Of a stretch of DNA of 64,000 nt, positions 18,100 to 26,027 are shown piece after piece. The position numbers and the translations under genes were made by a program. The stretch lies in contig NZ_CP009287.1 of the NCBI RefSeq assembly GCF_000758705.1, forward strand, positions 1,550,001 through 1,614,000, given 5' to 3'. Source of the DNA: Paenibacillus graminis. GTDB taxonomy: Bacteria; Bacillota; Bacilli; Paenibacillales; Paenibacillaceae. Numbering within the stretch: position 1 is the first letter of the stretch; the number at the start of each line of letters is the position of its first letter. A model generated the notes under the pieces. That model searched no databases, was not told the origin of the DNA, and saw only the letters and a program-made list of their open reading frames with translations.

Positions 18100-18684
18100 A
18101 TGAAGTCAGATCCGTTTATCCCGGTCTTGTTTGATTTTCCCGAGTTCTTTGAGACTGAACGCCTGCTGGTGCGCGCCCCGCAGTGGGGTGATGGGGCAGT
18201 AGTGAATGAGGCGATCCGCGAGAGTCTGGAGGAGCTGAAGCTGTGGATGCCTTTTGCCCAAAGCATGCCGGCACTGGAGGAATCCGAAATATACGTAAGA
18301 GATTCCAGGCTGAAATTTCTGAACCGGACTGTGCTGAATATGCTTATTTTTCACAAGGCAGAGGGGACCTTTCTGGGGTGCACCGGTCTGCATCATATCG
18401 ACTGGGAGACCCGCTGTTTTGAAGCCGGATATTGGCTGCGGACCACCAGCACAGGCAAGGGATACATCACCGAGGCAGTAAACGGAATTACCCGCTTTGC
18501 CATACAGGAGCTTGCGGCGAACCGGATTGAAATCCGCTGCAGCGGACGTAATGCCAAAAGTGCTGCCGTTGCCGAACGTGCGGGTTTTTTACTGGATGGC
18601 ATTCTGCGCCTTAACACCCTCGGCCTGGATGGAGAACTGCATGACTCCAAGGTATACGCCAAGGTACGGGGAGCCGAATTTTAG
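18100..18684 (+). CDS. GNAT family N-acetyltransferase (RimJ/RimL-like)
   Basis: A 194-residue acetyltransferase. The start FFETERLLVRAPQWGDG, the middle FLGCTGLHHIDWETRCFEAGYWL and the acetyl-CoA segment TGKGYITEAVNGI are typical of the ribosomal-protein-alanine acetyltransferase branch (Acetyltransf_3). The substrate may be a protein N-terminus or a small amine. ATG 18100 is chosen over the in-frame TTG at 18076 because AGGAGG (18082-18087) precedes it. Confidence 0.88.
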   Translation: MKSDPFIPVLFDFPEFFETERLLVRAPQWGDGAVVNEAIRESLEELKLWMPFAQSMPALEESEIYVRDSRLKFLNRTVLNMLIFHKAEGTFLGCTGLHHIDWETRCFEAGYWLRTTSTGKGYITEAVNGITRFAIQELAANRIEIRCSGRNAKSAAVAERAGFLLDGILRLNTLGLDGELHDSKVYAKVRGAEF

Positions 18685-18893
18685 AGGATGTTGGAGCATT
18701 AATGCTGAAGCGATGAAGCGGGTCCGGATGCATGATGAAGAATTAGGGGGAGCTATTGATAAACGCTAGTTACTTAGAAACGAGGCCATCCAGTAGATAT
18801 GCGGAACATGACCCGAAACAGACCGGAAATAAGAACACCAAGCATCAGAGACTAATGATTGTTTACTTTTTATGAAAATCTCCATTTGAACTC

Positions 18894-19055
18894 ATGTATC
18901 ACAGATATCCAATATTAGTTTGCCCTTGGTTTGGTGATTTGGAGTGCGGATATATTTCGGTGTGTATCGATAAAGAATCAGATATTGTAGAATGGAGCAG
19001 CTTTCAGGTAGCGGGCAGCAATAAGAAGCTTGATGTTTGGGCTTTATTACTTTAA
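18894..19055 (+). pseudogene. Possible small gene or gene remnant (53 codons)
   Basis: An open frame of 53 codons with ordinary protein-like composition (it includes VCPWFGDLECGYISVCIDKE and WSSFQVAGSNKKLDVWALLL). It has no convincing ribosome-binding site and no family I recognise. It lies in the 435-base gap 18685-19119, which is AT-richer than its surroundings and otherwise featureless. It may be the tail of a decayed gene. Confidence 0.35.
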
Positions 19056-19119
19056 GTGGGATAACTATAGAAAGTGCTTATGGAGTTGAATCCTTCGGAT
19101 AAGGGGAGAAGCAAGGTCA

Positions 19120-19761
19120 ATGAATCACAACATTCTACCAAAGGATAAGCATGATTTTAAAAGTGTTAAAGCCTTGGCCTACTTAGAAAGATCAATGATC
19201 ATTCCCTTATTGCCGGAATTGTTGGAATGGCTGCAGGATATGAATTGGCCTATTGCTGCAGAAATTGTAGACCTTTTGTCAAAGTATACGTCCGAAACTA
19301 TTCCGCATGTCAAAGCAGTTTTTTCTCAAAGCGACACCGGTTGGATATACAACATCCTTTTATATTTGATTAATGAATGGGATACGGATCTCGTCTCAAG
19401 ATTGTCTTCAAGTCTACGGGAACTGGCGCATACGGTAGACATTTATGAAGATACTGATTTGCTGTCTATTGAAATTTTATGGAAGCATCAGTTGATTGCC
19501 TTAAATGAAGCAACCGCACTTTTAGCAAAGAAGCGGAGTCACATAGAAAACTCTCTCCATACCTTCACAGCAGAACAAAAGGCCATATTCTTGGAGTTGG
19601 AAAATGAACGGCAACATATCCTCAACACAGACGTTGGACAAATCGTTAATTATAGCAAAAGAAACAACAAATCGTTAATGCAAAAATACCAGTACCAAAA
19701 TTCATTCCGCCGTTATGAAGAAATTGAGGCAACGATAAGGAGGATATCTGCTTTTACTTGA
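19120..19761 (+). CDS. DUF5071 domain-containing protein with a C-terminal extension
   Basis: A 213-residue protein. The first roughly 115 residues match the DUF5071 pattern: LPKDKHDFKSVKAL, then PLLPELLEWLQDMNWPIA, SDTGWIYNILLYLI. DUF5071 proteins are usually about 120-130 residues, so the last 90 residues, helical and rich in Glu, Gln and Lys, are an extension of unknown origin. The function is unknown; domains of this kind are often seen near secreted-toxin immunity genes (weak inference). The start follows AGGGGAGAAG. Confidence 0.7.
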   Translation: MNHNILPKDKHDFKSVKALAYLERSMIIPLLPELLEWLQDMNWPIAAEIVDLLSKYTSETIPHVKAVFSQSDTGWIYNILLYLINEWDTDLVSRLSSSLRELAHTVDIYEDTDLLSIEILWKHQLIALNEATALLAKKRSHIENSLHTFTAEQKAIFLELENERQHILNTDVGQIVNYSKRNNKSLMQKYQYQNSFRRYEEIEATIRRISAFT

Positions 19762-19783
19762 TTGGCCCCTATCCGATTGCGTT

Positions 19784-20578
19784 ATGGGGATGGAATGGAG
19801 GATGATTATTATCGATAAACGGCTAGCCTTTAATGAAGATGTGGAGAATTACGACAAATGGAGACCAACCTATTGTGAAGAATTATTCAAAGATATTATA
19901 GCGTACTCTCATCTTGAACAAGGCCTGAAAGCAATTGAAATCGGTATTGGAACTGGCCAGGCCACCAGACCTTTTTTGGAAACGGACTGTGAATTAACGG
20001 CAATTGAATTAGGAAATGATCTCACAGAATACTCAAAATTAAAATTCCGGGAATATAAAAATTTTACGATATACAATACTTCATTTGAAGAGTTTGCATG
20101 TCCGGACAGCAGTATAGATATCCTTTATTCAGCTACTGCATTTCATTGGATTCCGGAAGAAACAGGTTATCTTAAAGCCTCCAAATTATTAAAAACCGGT
20201 GGAACACTGGCGTTATTCTGGAACCGGCCGTTTGTAGCACGGGAAAATGACGAATTACATCAGATTATTCAAGGCATATATCAAAAATATAGACCTTCAA
20301 ATACCAAGCTCATAGAAAATGACACTGAGAGATACAATAACATATCGAAGACTATACAAAATTATGGATTTAGAGATGTTGTGTTTAAGCTGTATCATTT
20401 AACGAGACAATTCTCGTCGACTGACTATATCGCAGTATTGAACACTTATTCAGACCATAGAAGCTTGCCATCCCCTGCAAAAGAGCGGTTTGAAGATGAG
20501 ATCAGAGAAGCTATTATAAAATTTGGCGATGCCTTAATGGTTTATGATACTATCGACTTGTATTTAGCAAGAAAATGA
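19784..20578 (+). CDS. Class I SAM-dependent methyltransferase
   Basis: A 264-residue protein with a Rossmann methyltransferase core. Motif I is AIEIGIGTGQATRPF (about 48-62), followed by CELTAIELGNDL, a middle DILYSATAFHWIPEE and LKTGGTLALFW. This matches the methyltransferase 11/25 group. The substrate is unknown. The true start is uncertain: ATG 19784, 19790 and 19802 are all in frame, and none has a well-spaced ribosome-binding site (GGAGG directly abuts the last). Its AT-rich codon use differs from flanking genes and agrees with the DUF5071 neighbour. Confidence 0.85.
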   Translation: MGMEWRMIIIDKRLAFNEDVENYDKWRPTYCEELFKDIIAYSHLEQGLKAIEIGIGTGQATRPFLETDCELTAIELGNDLTEYSKLKFREYKNFTIYNTSFEEFACPDSSIDILYSATAFHWIPEETGYLKASKLLKTGGTLALFWNRPFVARENDELHQIIQGIYQKYRPSNTKLIENDTERYNNISKTIQNYGFRDVVFKLYHLTRQFSSTDYIAVLNTYSDHRSLPSPAKERFEDEIREAIIKFGDALMVYDTIDLYLARK

Positions 20579-20647
20579 GTTGTACTTGCTGATACCAGGT
20601 CACGATAGCTAAAAGCGGATCGGAGAAACAGAAATAAGGAGGCCAAC

Positions 20648-20992
20648 ATGCAGCCGATAACCCCCCAAGACATCCAAATCCGGATCGATCAGCTCGCCGG
20701 ACAGGATCTTTACGTACACCTTGAGCTCACGACAGGGGCTTATGCGAGTCACTTGGACAGTGCCAGGCACCCGGCGTCGGCATTCATTTCCAATGCGGAG
20801 GTCCGTTATACACAAGGTTCTATCTCCGGTGCGGGGCCCTACCGGGTAGGTCTAAAGACAACACGGGGCTGGATTTATGCCGAAGGCCTTACACATGTTG
20901 ATGAGATGGAAAAGGAACGGCTAATCTTGGCCGGGCATGACAGCCAAGGAAAGCTGATCGTTGCACTGCAGCTGAGCCGGGAAACGTTCTGA
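20648..20992 (+). CDS. yojF: YojF family protein (DUF1806)
   Basis: A 114-residue protein matching Bacillus YojF: QDLYVHLELTTGAYA near the start and GPYRVGLKTTRGWIYAEGLTH in the second half. Its role is unknown, but yojF is repeatedly coupled to bshB2. Here the stop overlaps the bshB2 start (TGATG), so translation is probably coupled. It has an AAGGAGG ribosome-binding site. Confidence 0.88.
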   Translation: MQPITPQDIQIRIDQLAGQDLYVHLELTTGAYASHLDSARHPASAFISNAEVRYTQGSISGAGPYRVGLKTTRGWIYAEGLTHVDEMEKERLILAGHDSQGKLIVALQLSRETF

Positions 20993-21711
20993 TGAAAGCG
21001 GAGGATCAAACAGCCATGAAGAATCAACAAACGGAACACCAGCGCATCTTAGTTGTGTTCCCCCATCCAGATGACGAAGCCTTCGCTGCCTCAGGGACGC
21101 TGGCAATGTATATAGACAGCGGTGCCCAAGTCACTTATGCATGTCTGACCCTGGGAGAGATGGGGCGCAACATGGGCATCCCGCCGTTCGCGAGCCGTGT
21201 TACTTTGCCGGCCATCCGCAAAGAGGAACTGGCAGCGTCTTGCCTTGCAATCGGCATCCAGGACTTAAGAATGCTCGGTTTCCACGATAAAATGATCGAG
21301 TTCGAAGACCAGCAGCGGCTGGACAATGAGATTATGGCGCTGCTTAAGGAACTGAGTCCGTCGCTGGTGATCACCTTCTATCCGGGGTACAGTGTGCATC
21401 CCGACCACGATGCCACCGGAGCCGCTGTCATACGTACCATTGGCCGGCTTTCCGCAGCAGAGCGGCCGCTTGTCCACTGCGTCGCGTTCGCAAACAACCA
21501 CGAGCAGGCAATCGGGAAGGCGGATGTGGTTGTAGACGTGACGGCATTTCTTGAGAAAAAAATGGCGTCGATCCGCGCGCACCGCTCGCAATTCCAGGCG
21601 GCGGAGCTGGTTGGGAACCGGGAACTGACTTATGAGGAAACCCGGACCCGGTTCGGAACGGAACCGTTTTGGACCTACCGGTTCGATCAATCCGGGGGAT
21701 ATGAAACGTAA
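20992..21711 (+). CDS. bshB2: Bacillithiol biosynthesis deacetylase BshB2
   Basis: A 239-residue zinc deacetylase of the LmbE/PIG-L family. The metal motif PHPDDE follows ILVVF near residue 25, and the second site HPDHDATG lies near 140. It removes the acetyl group from GlcNAc-malate in bacillithiol synthesis, or the mycothiol-conjugate-type amide bond in detoxification. The downstream TGYSVHPDHD-type segment and the yojF partner support BshB2 over other LmbE proteins. ATG 21016 is an alternative start with its own GGAGG. A strong terminator follows. Confidence 0.9.
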   Translation: MKAEDQTAMKNQQTEHQRILVVFPHPDDEAFAASGTLAMYIDSGAQVTYACLTLGEMGRNMGIPPFASRVTLPAIRKEELAASCLAIGIQDLRMLGFHDKMIEFEDQQRLDNEIMALLKELSPSLVITFYPGYSVHPDHDATGAAVIRTIGRLSAAERPLVHCVAFANNHEQAIGKADVVVDVTAFLEKKMASIRAHRSQFQAAELVGNRELTYEETRTRFGTEPFWTYRFDQSGGYET

Positions 21712-21801
21712 TCTATAGAGTTGATGAAATCAAGTTGAAATGGCTACGCCGTCCTTAGAAGGATAATCTATAGCACGAAGCATATGGTTATATTTGAAAA
21801 A

Positions 21802-21850
21802 AAAGGGTGCCTTACCGCCGGGATCAGTTGACCGGTGTAAGGCACCCTTT
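21802..21850. terminator. Bidirectional terminator between bshB2 and the HAD gene
   Basis: A perfect 14-base-pair stem, AAAGGGTGCCTTAC with GTAAGGCACCCTTT, around a 21-base loop. A and T runs flank both sides, fitting convergent transcription. Confidence 0.85.
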
Positions 21851-21879
21851 GTGCTGCTGGAGAGCAAGCTTATGCTTCT

Positions 21880-22683
21880 CTATTGGGCAGTTTGCAGGAT
21901 GAATTTATCGATGGCGTATTTCACACCGTCTTCATTGTTGCTGAGGGTGACGAAGTCAGCAATGTCCTTCAGTGCCGGGATCGCGTTAGCCATGGCTACG
22001 CCAAGGCCGGCAGCTTCCAGCATTTCGTGGTCGTTCCAAGAGTCGCCGACTGCGATGGTTTCGGACAGCTCGCAGCCAAAGTGGGCCGCCAGGAACTCCA
22101 GTGCCAGTCCCTTGGTGCCTTCATGGTGCATAATCTCCAGAAAATGCGGCTTGGATTTCGTAATATGCACGGAATCACCCAGCAGTCCGCGAAGAATAGG
22201 CGCCAGCTCATCCAGGAAATCGGGATCGTCGATGATCAGCATTTTTGGTGTTTTTTGCGGGACAAGCTTCTCCCAATCCGGCTCAATATAATATTTAGTT
22301 CCGTTAAGGGTGGCATAGTCGACCAGCTTCTGGTTCTCTTCACGGGCATACAGCTTGTCATCAATATAGGTCTGCAAGTGCAGGTTATGCTCCACGCAGT
22401 AGTTGAACAGCTTGCGTACGGCATCCTGCGGCACATAACGCTCGTAGAGCACTTTTTCATCCATCAGGTTTTTTACGAGTGCCCCCTGGTAGGTGATGAT
22501 CGGCACATTCAGTCCGGTCTGGCGGGCGATGGCCTGGGCAGAAGCGTAAGCGCGCCCGGTAGCCAGGGTAACCACAACGCCTGCGGCAACGGCCTGTTCC
22601 AGCGCTGTTTGTGTGGCAGGGGTAACTTCCTTGTCATCATTAATCAAGGTGTCGTCAATATCGATTGCAATCAATTTGTACAT
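21880..22683 (-). CDS. Cof-type HAD-superfamily hydrolase
   Basis: A 267-residue HAD phosphatase of subfamily IIB. Motif I is IDIDDTLIND (about 6-15), motif II is the threonine in TLATGRAY, motif III is the lysine in ITKSKPHFLEI, and motif IV is VGDSWNDHEML. The large cap between motifs II and III is typical of sugar-phosphate or FMN/PLP phosphatases of the Cof family; the substrate is not predictable. It starts after AGGAGAGAACC on the reverse strand. Confidence 0.92.
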   Translation of the reverse strand: MYKLIAIDIDDTLINDDKEVTPATQTALEQAVAAGVVVTLATGRAYASAQAIARQTGLNVPIITYQGALVKNLMDEKVLYERYVPQDAVRKLFNYCVEHNLHLQTYIDDKLYAREENQKLVDYATLNGTKYYIEPDWEKLVPQKTPKMLIIDDPDFLDELAPILRGLLGDSVHITKSKPHFLEIMHHEGTKGLALEFLAAHFGCELSETIAVGDSWNDHEMLEAAGLGVAMANAIPALKDIADFVTLSNNEDGVKYAIDKFILQTAQ

Positions 22684-23214
22684 GTAGGTTCTCTCCTATT
22701 GGGTCAGCTTAGCTTCCTGAATATCTTCATACAAATGCTTCGGAAGCCTAAGCTTAGATTTGGGGAGCCTGTGCGGTGGGCATGGCTCTTTCTCTGAACA
22801 AGCTGGTAGTGCTCTGTGGTTTCAGAATGCGCAGCTTCCGAAGGAAAAGCGCTTGGATTCCACAATTTAAAGACTGATTCTGTACCGGGTCAAAAAAATC
22901 ATTGGTCGGATGAAATCAATAGGCTTGGTTCTTCGTCCTCTTTTGCGGCAGGGGCAGGCTCTGGGCTGAGCTCTGCCGTCAGCATATTGACACGGCAAAA
23001 TGGTTTGTAAAATCAAGTTGCCCAAATTGTATCTTAAAACAGGGGGGAGGACAAGACAGAACTGGCACTGGACCACCCGAAAAAGGCCTGAAGCCTCTGA
23101 AATAGAGCCAGAGGCTGGACAAAAAAGCCAGCGCTTGGTATACTTCGATAACCGTACATTTGTTCTTATTTTTACTTCTGAAGTCCCTACATCTTAGAAA
23201 GGAGCGGGTACACC
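22684..23214. other. Intergenic region without a recognisable gene
   Basis: 531 bases between divergently placed genes. It holds a short hairpin (AGCCTCTG with CAGAGGCT, 23092-23116) and a possible promoter for the downstream membrane hydrolase. No conserved open frame, RNA or repeat family was recognised. Confidence 0.5.
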
Positions 23215-23934
23215 ATGATGGGCAAATCCCATTTAATTATCAGCACCGGGGTTACCCTATCTGTCATGAGCCTGCTCGGCCATGAAATAACGATTCCGGC
23301 GGTTGCCGTGGCAGGACTCAGTGCCCTCCTGCCCGATATTGATGAGCCGAATTCGCTGCTGGTGCGCAAAGCCGTGCCGGAATTCCTGCTGCGGATTTTG
23401 CAGGTATCCCTGATCGGGGCGGCTATTTATCTGTATTTTGCCGGAATCGCCGCGCCCCCCTGGAATATCGCGCTGGCGCTGCTAGTCGGGAGCGTGTCCT
23501 TCCTGCCGGGCCGCAGGCTCCGGCATCTCGTGATGCTGCTGCTGGCACTGGCGCTGTTCGCGTTCGCGGATGCCTACGATCCTTGGAACTACATAGCCGC
23601 CTGCGTGCTTGTCGTATCCTCGGTTGTTCCGCACCGCGGACTGACGCATACGCTGTACGCCGTGGCCGGCTGGGGGGCCTTGCTTTATTTTGCTTCGCTC
23701 GGCATGAATGACGGCGGCAGCCTGTGGATTGCCGGCGGCCTGTCTTATGCGCTGCATCTGCTGGCTGATTCCTTGACCCAGCGCGGTATTACTCCGCTGC
23801 CTCCGCTGCCCTTCAAGCTTCGCCTGAAGCTGATGAGCACCGGCACGAAGAAGGGCAGTGCGGTGGAGAAATTCTGTATCGTGCTCACACTGGTGCTGGT
23901 TATGTATGTATTTGTGCTCACCCCCAATCTGTAA
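23215..23934 (+). CDS. YdjM-family membrane-bound metal-dependent hydrolase
   Basis: A 239-residue polytopic membrane protein of the YdjM/DUF457 family. Metal-ligand candidates are the histidine in GKSHLIISTG, the LLPDIDEPNS motif, HRGLTHT and HLLADSLTQRGI. Hydrophobic helices lie between them. E. coli YdjM is LexA-regulated and called a hydrolase by homology; the substrate is unknown. It starts after AAAGGAGCGGG and ends before a terminator. Confidence 0.88.
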   Translation: MMGKSHLIISTGVTLSVMSLLGHEITIPAVAVAGLSALLPDIDEPNSLLVRKAVPEFLLRILQVSLIGAAIYLYFAGIAAPPWNIALALLVGSVSFLPGRRLRHLVMLLLALALFAFADAYDPWNYIAACVLVVSSVVPHRGLTHTLYAVAGWGALLYFASLGMNDGGSLWIAGGLSYALHLLADSLTQRGITPLPPLPFKLRLKLMSTGTKKGSAVEKFCIVLTLVLVMYVFVLTPNL

Positions 23935-23953
23935 AAAGTTGCTGCTCCATCTT

Positions 23954-23991
23954 AAAGACTCTCTGCCGCATAATGCGGCGGGAGTCTTTTT
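23954..23991 (+). terminator. Terminator after the YdjM-family gene
   Basis: AAAGACTCTCTGCCGCA pairs with TGCGGCGGGAGTCTTT (one mispaired position), followed by TTTT. Confidence 0.85.
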
Positions 23992-24270
23992 GCTGCCGGA
24001 GCTACGGTTGCAGCGCGGGGGACGGCGGCTGGATCAATCATCGGCAACTCCTCGTTTTCCCGGCCTTCCGGTATTAAGAGGGTCTGTGAAAAAAATGAAA
24101 GAGGGCCGTTAAATTTAAGCTCCTAGTAATCCAAGAACGTCCTTGCTTCAGTAAGCCTTTACTACTAATACATATAATTAATAATCTGTATTTATTTGCT
24201 TTAATTCCATTGAATCCTATTTGTTCGGCGGTAAAATATAGGAACAAATGTTCTTTTTTTATTGGAAAAT

Positions 24271-24302
24271 GGTTGTAAAAAGCCGGACTCATCTCTCTTT
24301 AT
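24271..24302 (+). promoter_or_regulatory. Putative alternative-sigma promoter element, copy A (upstream of the sigma module)
   Basis: GGTTGTAAA, seven variable bases, then ACTCATCTCTCTTTAT, about 43 bases before the sigma-factor gene. The same two blocks with the same 7-base gap occur at 25114-25145 before the lysozyme gene, with 24 of 25 block positions identical. No sigma-A promoter is obvious here. The rest of the 410-base gap (23935-24344) holds only the terminator above and AT-rich sequence. Confidence 0.6.
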
Positions 24303-24344
24303 TAAGTAGGAGCAATCTCTTCATAAGGAAAGGGGGGGCTTATA

Positions 24345-24740
24345 TTGAATAAGGATGATGAGGTAAATCGTCGTTTTATCAAGTATATGGCCAATCTTAT
24401 TCACAATAACTCTATCAATTATGACAAAAAGAGACGAATGAAGGACAGCCGATTCCCGCTGACTTTAGACAACGATGAAAACCTAGAATCTGTCTTACTT
24501 ACTGTTCATGATTCAGAATCTGTGCCACCAAATTTAAAAGATCACATTACGGATCATTCACTTTATCGAGCTTGTGAATCCCTTCCAGAACAACAACAAC
24601 AGATACTATCACTAGCTTATGTTCAAGGGCTCAATGACAAGGAAATAGCCGGAATATTGGGAGTATCCCAACAAAATGTCTCGAAACACCGCTTAAAAGC
24701 TCTAACTAAATTGCGCAGCTTAATAACGGAAGGAGGATGA
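24345..24740 (+). CDS. Sigma-70-like factor, region 4 (SigO/YvrI-like)
   Basis: A 131-residue protein. Residues about 74-127 form a sigma region 4 helix-turn-helix: CESLPEQQQQILSLAYVQG, then DKEIAGILGVSQQNVSKHRL. The N-terminal 70 residues carry no clear region 2. It is followed by YvrJ-like and RsoA-like genes, the same partners as the B. subtilis split sigma-O system, so it probably needs the RsoA-like protein to form a working sigma factor. It is shorter than B. subtilis SigO. The start is TTG 24345 after AAAGGGGGGG. Codon use is AT-rich. Confidence 0.8.
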   Translation: MNKDDEVNRRFIKYMANLIHNNSINYDKKRRMKDSRFPLTLDNDENLESVLLTVHDSESVPPNLKDHITDHSLYRACESLPEQQQQILSLAYVQGLNDKEIAGILGVSQQNVSKHRLKALTKLRSLITEGG

Positions 24741-24899
24741 ATGATGACGGAGGGTGACATTGCTACTTTTATTGCTAATTTAGGCTTCCCGATTGCAATT
24801 ACTTTATATCTACTTATTCGTTTTGAAAAAAAAATATCGGATCTAAGCGATGCCATTAATGGCTTGAAGAATGAAATACAAAAAAACGTAAAGCGGTGA
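24741..24899 (+). CDS. YvrJ family small membrane protein
   Basis: A 52-residue protein. One membrane helix (about 9-27, FIANLGFPIAITLYLLIRF) is followed by a charged amphipathic tail (EKKISDLSDAINGLKNEIQKN). This matches the YvrJ family, which in B. subtilis sits beside the split sigma-O genes. It starts directly after the sigma gene stop with AGGAGGATGA upstream, so the two are co-translated. ATG 24744 is an alternative start. The role is unknown; a holin- or sensor-like membrane function would fit its shape. Confidence 0.82.
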   Translation: MMTEGDIATFIANLGFPIAITLYLLIRFEKKISDLSDAINGLKNEIQKNVKR

Positions 24900-24903
24900 T
24901 TTT

Positions 24904-25101
24904 ATGTTGGCCGAACTTTTAGTACAAGCACAGCAACACCACGATCAGGGGGCAACACTACATATCCTAGAATCTTTCACACCAAAGATCAAAGCCTCCT
25001 TGCGACAAGTCCCCGCCGATCATCGGGAAGATTTGAAACAGGAACTCTATGTGAAAATGATTGAGGTGATACAAACTTTTGATATTAGTGAATTGAAATA
25101 A
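24904..25101 (+). CDS. RsoA-like sigma co-factor (sigma region 2-like / HTH_16)
   Basis: A 65-residue protein. The segment LRQVPADHREDLKQELYVKMIEVIQTFD resembles the core-binding helix of sigma region 2 as found in RsoA (YvrHa) and conjugative-element regulators. It lies 4 bases after the YvrJ-like gene. In B. subtilis the region 2-like RsoA and the region 4-bearing SigO act together, and the gene order here argues for the same division of labour. Confidence 0.72.
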   Translation: MLAELLVQAQQHHDQGATLHILESFTPKIKASLRQVPADHREDLKQELYVKMIEVIQTFDISELK

Positions 25102-25113
25102 AATTAGGAGAGT

Positions 25114-25145
25114 GGTTGTAAATAAAGAGACTCATTTCTCTTTAT
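25114..25145 (+). promoter_or_regulatory. Putative alternative-sigma promoter element, copy B (upstream of the lysozyme gene)
   Basis: GGTTGTAAA, seven bases, ACTCATTTCTCTTTAT: nearly identical to copy A before the sigma gene. It sits about 106 bases before the lysozyme ATG. Matching elements in front of a sigma gene and a neighbouring effector gene suggest an autoregulated sigma factor and its target. Confidence 0.6.
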
Positions 25146-25250
25146 ATAATGTGAAGGCAATACGGCATTGCAGAAAACTTGGGAATGGTGCTCTGGCTTT
25201 GATTCCTCCTGATTGTTCTTCTACTAAAAATAATTTCAGGAGTGATTATT

Positions 25251-25553
25251 ATGAATCTAGGAACCGGTGGATCAACCCTTATCAAATCGCATGAGGGATT
25301 TTCCTTGAAATTTTATGGAGATCCTGCTGGGTATCCAACAGTTGGATGGGGGCATCTGATAACAAGGACTAAAACATATACTAAAAATACATCAGGTAAT
25401 CCAAATACGTCTCTTCTAACCCAAGCAGAAGCTAATGCTCTATCAAGCTCTTTAAATCTAGGTTATACTTCACCAATTTCTCAGGCTAAGGCAAAGACTT
25501 TTTTTGCTGAAGATACTGCAGAGGCTGTAGCGGCGGCAGTGACACAAACTTAA
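25251..25553 (+). pseudogene. Truncated phage-type lysozyme (GH24)
   Basis: 100 codons similar to the N-terminal part of T4-type endolysins. IKSHEGFSLKFYGDPAGYPTVGWGHLI contains the Glu, Asp and Thr expected of the GH24 active site. A normal protein would be about 150 residues or more; the frame ends where IS3 transposase-like sequence begins, so the 3' part was probably lost on insertion. AGGAGTGATT precedes the ATG, and promoter element B lies upstream. The product is unlikely to be fully active. Confidence 0.75.
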
Positions 25554-25555
25554 CC

Positions 25556-25777
25556 CGTCATCAAGTCAGCGAGCGCACCATTGGTAAATACATGAGAGAG
25601 CTGGGTTTGGGCTCTTGTGTAGCGAAGCAATTTCGAGTAAATACCACCGACTCTAAGCACGACTTGCCGATTGCCCCTAACTTGCTCTACTAGCAATTTT
25701 CTACAGCGAAACGGAATCAAACCTGGGTCACGGACATCACCTATATTCCCTGCCGGGAAGGGAGGATGTACCCTTAA
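25556..25777 (+). mobile_element. IS3-family transposase (OrfB) remnant
   Basis: Translation in one frame gives VSERTIGKYMRELGL, then after a TAG stop QFSTAKRNQTWVTDITYIPC, the start of the integrase core of IS3-type OrfB proteins. There is an in-frame stop, both ends are missing, and no terminal inverted repeats were found. It abuts the truncated lysozyme gene and probably caused its loss. Confidence 0.75.
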
Positions 25778-25929
25778 TATAGTCCAACTGTGACGCCTGG
25801 GCGGTGAAATCAAAGGTATTTATACCTTAGATATAGGCCAAGTGCGCCCGGGCAGTGAAATCAAAGGTATTTATACCCTTAGATATAGGCCAAGTGCGCC
25901 CAGGCAGTGAAACCAAAGGTATTTATACC
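25771..25929 (+). repeat. Tandem repeat of 51-52 bases, three copies
   Basis: The block GGTATTTATACC recurs at 25815, 25866 and 25918, with conserved intervening sequence containing ATATAGGCCAAGTGCGCC. The first copy is the most diverged. It directly follows the IS3 remnant. Confidence 0.8.
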
Positions 25930-25955
25930 TTTGATTCGCACGGCTATATCACCAC

Positions 25956-26006
25956 AAAAGGGCGGGCCCGCATATAATAACTACGGCCCGCCCTTCTCTT
26001 TTTTCA
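25956..26006. terminator. Terminator between the repeat and lplA
   Basis: AAGGGCGGGCC pairs with GGCCCGCCCTT around a 14-base loop; CTTTTTT follows on the plus strand and an A-rich run precedes. It serves the leftward lplA gene. Confidence 0.8.
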
Positions 26007-26027
26007 TATTCAGCTTTCCTGCTTGTT

